Positions 6,880 through 8,565 of a stretch of DNA of 8,565 bases are shown piece after piece. Under the pieces are notes generated by a model. The model was not told where the DNA came from. It worked only from the letters and a program-made list of their open reading frames with translations, and did not search any database. This DNA is from Bacteroidota bacterium. Lineage in GTDB: Bacteria; Bacteroidota; Bacteroidia; Bacteroidales; P3. Position 1 is the first letter of the stretch. Each line of letters begins with the position of its first letter. Both the position numbers and the translations under genes were made by a program. The DNA lies in the NCBI GenBank assembly GCA_030540495.1, contig JAUNWC010000050.1, positions 1 through 8,565 of the forward strand, in the 5' to 3' direction.

Positions 6880-6918
6880 AAAAAAAAGGAGAAGTAAATA
6901 TACCTCTCCTTTTTTTGT
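6880..6918 (-). terminator. Intrinsic terminator of the carboxyltransferase/biotin-carrier operon
   Basis: A 12-bp perfect stem pairs 6881-6892 with 6905-6916, with GGAGA/TCTCC at the loop end and an A7/T7 lower part. On the - strand the hairpin is followed by a run of eight T, 26 bases after the biotin-carrier stop codon. GT/AC pairing inside the loop could extend it. The symmetric A/T flanks would also let it work on the + strand, but no + strand gene enters from the left. Confidence 0.82.
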
Positions 6919-6943
6919 ATTAGACTATTGAAATAAGATTATC

Positions 6944-7213
6944 TTATTCTTTGTCTATCTTTATTAAAACATCATTTTTTGTTACGTTTTGATTTGGCTC
7001 TATGTTGATTTTTGCTACCACTCCGTCTATATCAGAGCATATTTTATTGTCCATTTTCATAGCGTGCAAAGTACAAAGAGGTTGTCCTTTTTTTACCTTA
7101 TCGCCTTCTTTTACAAGAATATCAACTATAGTTCCCGGTATAAAAGCAAAAATCGCTCCTGCTTCTACCTCTATATATAATTGTCTATAATGTTTTCTTT
7201 CGTTTTCTGCCAT
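6944..7213 (-). CDS. Biotin carboxyl carrier protein (biotinyl domain) of an acyl-CoA carboxylase/decarboxylase
   Basis: This 89-residue protein is essentially one biotinyl domain, carrying CO2 on biotin between active sites. PGTIVDILVKEGDKVKKGQPL (from residue 26) and SDIDGVVAKI (60-69) are the two half-barrel repeats. HAMKM (50-54) is the attachment site, with Lys53 biotinylated; the usual EAMKM has Glu where this has His. Carriers paired with methylmalonyl-CoA decarboxylase or propionyl-CoA carboxylase in Bacteroidota are, from memory, longer (about 140 residues) with a flexible Pro/Ala-rich linker; here only about 20 charged residues precede the domain. It lies 63 bases downstream of the carboxyltransferase gene, is the last gene before a terminator, and has a strong ribosome site. 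MmdC-like or PCC-associated carrier are both possible; lipoyl attachment is unlikely because of the AMKM motif. Confidence 0.85.
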   Translation of the reverse strand: MAENERKHYRQLYIEVEAGAIFAFIPGTIVDILVKEGDKVKKGQPLCTLHAMKMDNKICSDIDGVVAKINIEPNQNVTKNDVLIKIDKE

Positions 7214-7220
7214 TATCTTT

Positions 7221-7228
7221 CTCCTTTT
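7221..7228 (-). promoter_or_regulatory. Strong ribosome binding site of the biotin-carrier gene
   Basis: On the - strand AAAAGGAG lies 7 bases before the ATG at 7213. This is good anti-Shine-Dalgarno complementarity, unlike the other genes here, and it fixes the start. Such a site could boost carrier output relative to the carboxyltransferase encoded upstream. Confidence 0.65.
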
Positions 7229-7276
7229 CTTTTAGTTTATAACTACCAAATAAAAAACAAGTATATCTCTCCTTTT

Positions 7277-8565
7277 TTAGAATGGTGGTAATCCATGTTT
7301 CTTTTTAGGATTTTCTACTTGTTTGTCTTTTGAAACCTCCAAAGCATGAAGCACATACTGACGGGTTTCATTTGGTTGAATAACAGCATCTACATAGCCG
7401 TATGAAGCCGCAACGTATGGGTTAGCAAACTTTTTGCGATATTCGTCTATTTTTTCTTTGCGTGTTTTTACTGGGTCGTCAGCCTCTTTTATTTCCTTAC
7501 GGAAAACTATATTTGCTGCTCCCTCTGGTCCCATAACTGCTATTTCTGCGGTAGGCCAAGCAAAAACAAAGTCGGCTTTAAGGTGAGAAGAACACATTGC
7601 TATATAACCGCCTCCATATGCTTTGCGAAGAATAACCGTAATCTTAGGCACAGTAGCCTCCGAATATGCATAAAGGATCTTTGCTCCGTGTCGTATAACT
7701 CCAGCATGCTCCTGACCAATACCTGGTAAATAACCCGGCATATCCTCCAAAGTAACCAAAGGAATATTGAAAGCATCGCAAAAACGAATAAATCTTGCTG
7801 CCTTATCCGAGGCATTGCAATCCAAAACTCCTGCCATAGCATTAGGTTGGTTGGCAACAAAGCCTACAGTATCCCCATTCATACGAGCAAAACCTATAAC
7901 AATATTAGGTGCAAACAACTCTTGAACTTCCAAGAAATCTGAGCCATCAACCATTGCTTTGATAATATGCCTTACATCATAAGGTTGAGCAGGGTCTGAT
8001 GGGAAAATAGAATTCATTTTGAAATTCTTGGTATCAGGTTTGCGAGTAGCAAAAGGCTCGGCTTTCTTGCCGTTGTTCCAAGGAATATAGGTAAATAGAG
8101 ATTTTATTTGGTCAAAACATTCTTGCTCGCTCTCTGAAAAGAAATGAGCATTACCCGAAATCTCCGCATGTACTCTTGCTCCTCCAAGGTCTTCTTTTGA
8201 TATTTCTTCTCCAAGTACGGTTTTTATTACATCTGGTCCTGTGATAAACATATTACTAATTTTATCTACCACAAAAACAAAGTCTGTTAAAGCCGGAGAA
8301 TAAACTGCACCGCCCGCACAAGGACCAAGTATAACAGATATTTGAGGAATTACTCCCGATGCCATAGTATTTCTATAGAATATATCTCCGTATCCTGCCA
8401 AAGCATTAACACCTTCTTGTATTCTGGCACCACCTGAGTCGTTGATACCTATTATAGGTGTTTTCAACTTCATGGCATGGTCCATAATTTTACAAATCTT
8501 CTGTGCATGCATATAACCCAAAGAACCTCCTGCAACGGTAAAGTCTTGTGCATAAATGCAAACAG
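7277..8565 (-). CDS. Acyl-CoA carboxyltransferase subunit (methylmalonyl-CoA decarboxylase alpha / propionyl-CoA carboxylase beta), 5' end outside window
   Basis: The frame is open to the right edge, giving about 428 residues of a family usually near 515, so roughly the first 90 are missing. At the edge it reads YAQDFTVAGGSLGYMHAQKI, a typical family segment, so the in-frame TTG at 8521 is internal. Counting from that TTG codon, GGARIQEGV is at 30-38, the first oxyanion-hole region GPCAGGAVYSP at 66-76, EDMPGYLPG at 259-267 and the second oxyanion-hole region RKAYGGGYIAM at 299-309. The C-terminus KKKHGLPPF is also typical. The enzyme moves CO2 between biotin and propionyl/methylmalonyl-CoA, in succinate-propionate fermentation or odd-chain metabolism. 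Ile follows GGGY where classical propionyl-CoA carboxylases have Asp, which mildly favours the decarboxylase (mmdA). The biotin carrier follows; no Na+-pump subunit is seen. Confidence 0.9.
   Translation of the reverse strand, partial: VCIYAQDFTVAGGSLGYMHAQKICKIMDHAMKLKTPIIGINDSGGARIQEGVNALAGYGDIFYRNTMASGVIPQISVILGPCAGGAVYSPALTDFVFVVDKISNMFITGPDVIKTVLGEEISKEDLGGARVHAEISGNAHFFSESEQECFDQIKSLFTYIPWNNGKKAEPFATRKPDTKNFKMNSIFPSDPAQPYDVRHIIKAMVDGSDFLEVQELFAPNIVIGFARMNGDTVGFVANQPNAMAGVLDCNASDKAARFIRFCDAFNIPLVTLEDMPGYLPGIGQEHAGVIRHGAKILYAYSEATVPKITVILRKAYGGGYIAMCSSHLKADFVFAWPTAEIAVMGPEGAANIVFRKEIKEADDPVKTRKEKIDEYRKKFANPYVAASYGYVDAVIQPNETRQYVLHALEVSKDKQVENPKKKHGLPPF

Noticed and set aside
6873..6923. 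A 16-codon + strand frame (ATG to TAG) spanning the terminator
   Set aside because: It has no ribosome site or promoter, its sequence is dictated by the hairpin arms, and the hairpin is explained as the terminator of the - strand operon.
7600..7860. An 86-codon - strand frame inside the carboxyltransferase gene
   Set aside because: It is out of frame with a strongly supported enzyme and shows no domain features of its own.
8519..8521. TTG as the start of the carboxyltransferase
   Set aside because: The frame continues to the window edge with residues typical of the family (AQDFTVAGGS), so the true start lies outside the window.

Overview
This is an AT-rich window from a member of the Bacteroidota, most likely the order Bacteroidales. 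The evidence is a GldA-type ABC ATPase, lipoproteins of Bacteroidota style, -7 boxes of the TAnnTTTG type (best example upstream of position 3933), the general lack of Shine-Dalgarno sequences, and an acyl-CoA carboxyltransferase/biotin-carrier pair of the kind used in succinate-propionate metabolism. No mobile element, CRISPR array, tRNA or rRNA was seen.

Layout. (1) Positions 2-82 hold the last 26 codons of an unidentified + strand gene, followed by a perfect hairpin and a + strand gene (156-1694) for a probable surface lipoprotein with a parallel beta-helix. (2) It converges, 4 bases apart, on a - strand pair: a protein joining a TagD-like cytidylyltransferase to a Gfo/Idh/MocA-like domain (2202-3569), then the tRNA adenosine deaminase gene tadA (1699-2136). 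(3) A 363-base divergent intergenic region carries promoter-like sites on both strands and a 12-bp hairpin. It leads to a membrane-anchored or secreted DNA/RNA non-specific endonuclease (3933-4742, +). (4) That gene converges on a second - strand unit: a GldA-like ATPase (5975-6706) directly abutting an exported SGNH hydrolase (4766-5974) as TAAATG. (5) The right end is a - strand unit made of the carboxyltransferase subunit (7277 to the window edge, 5' end missing) and a short biotin carrier (6944-7213), closed by a clear intrinsic terminator (6880-6918).

How the genes may work together. The carboxyltransferase and biotin carrier should be partners in one biotin-dependent complex, either methylmalonyl-CoA decarboxylase or propionyl-CoA carboxylase. 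Several other products act at or beyond the cell envelope: the lipoprotein, the nuclease and the SGNH hydrolase, plus possible envelope-polymer precursor synthesis by the cytidylyltransferase fusion. Nothing ties these into one system.

Most of the window looks like ordinary chromosome. The points most worth a second look are the cytidylyltransferase fusion, whose oxidoreductase half has lost its canonical cofactor and catalytic motifs; the permease-less GldA-like ATPase coupled to an SGNH hydrolase; and the stripped-down carboxylase operon with repeated ribosome-site-like sequences in its spacers.
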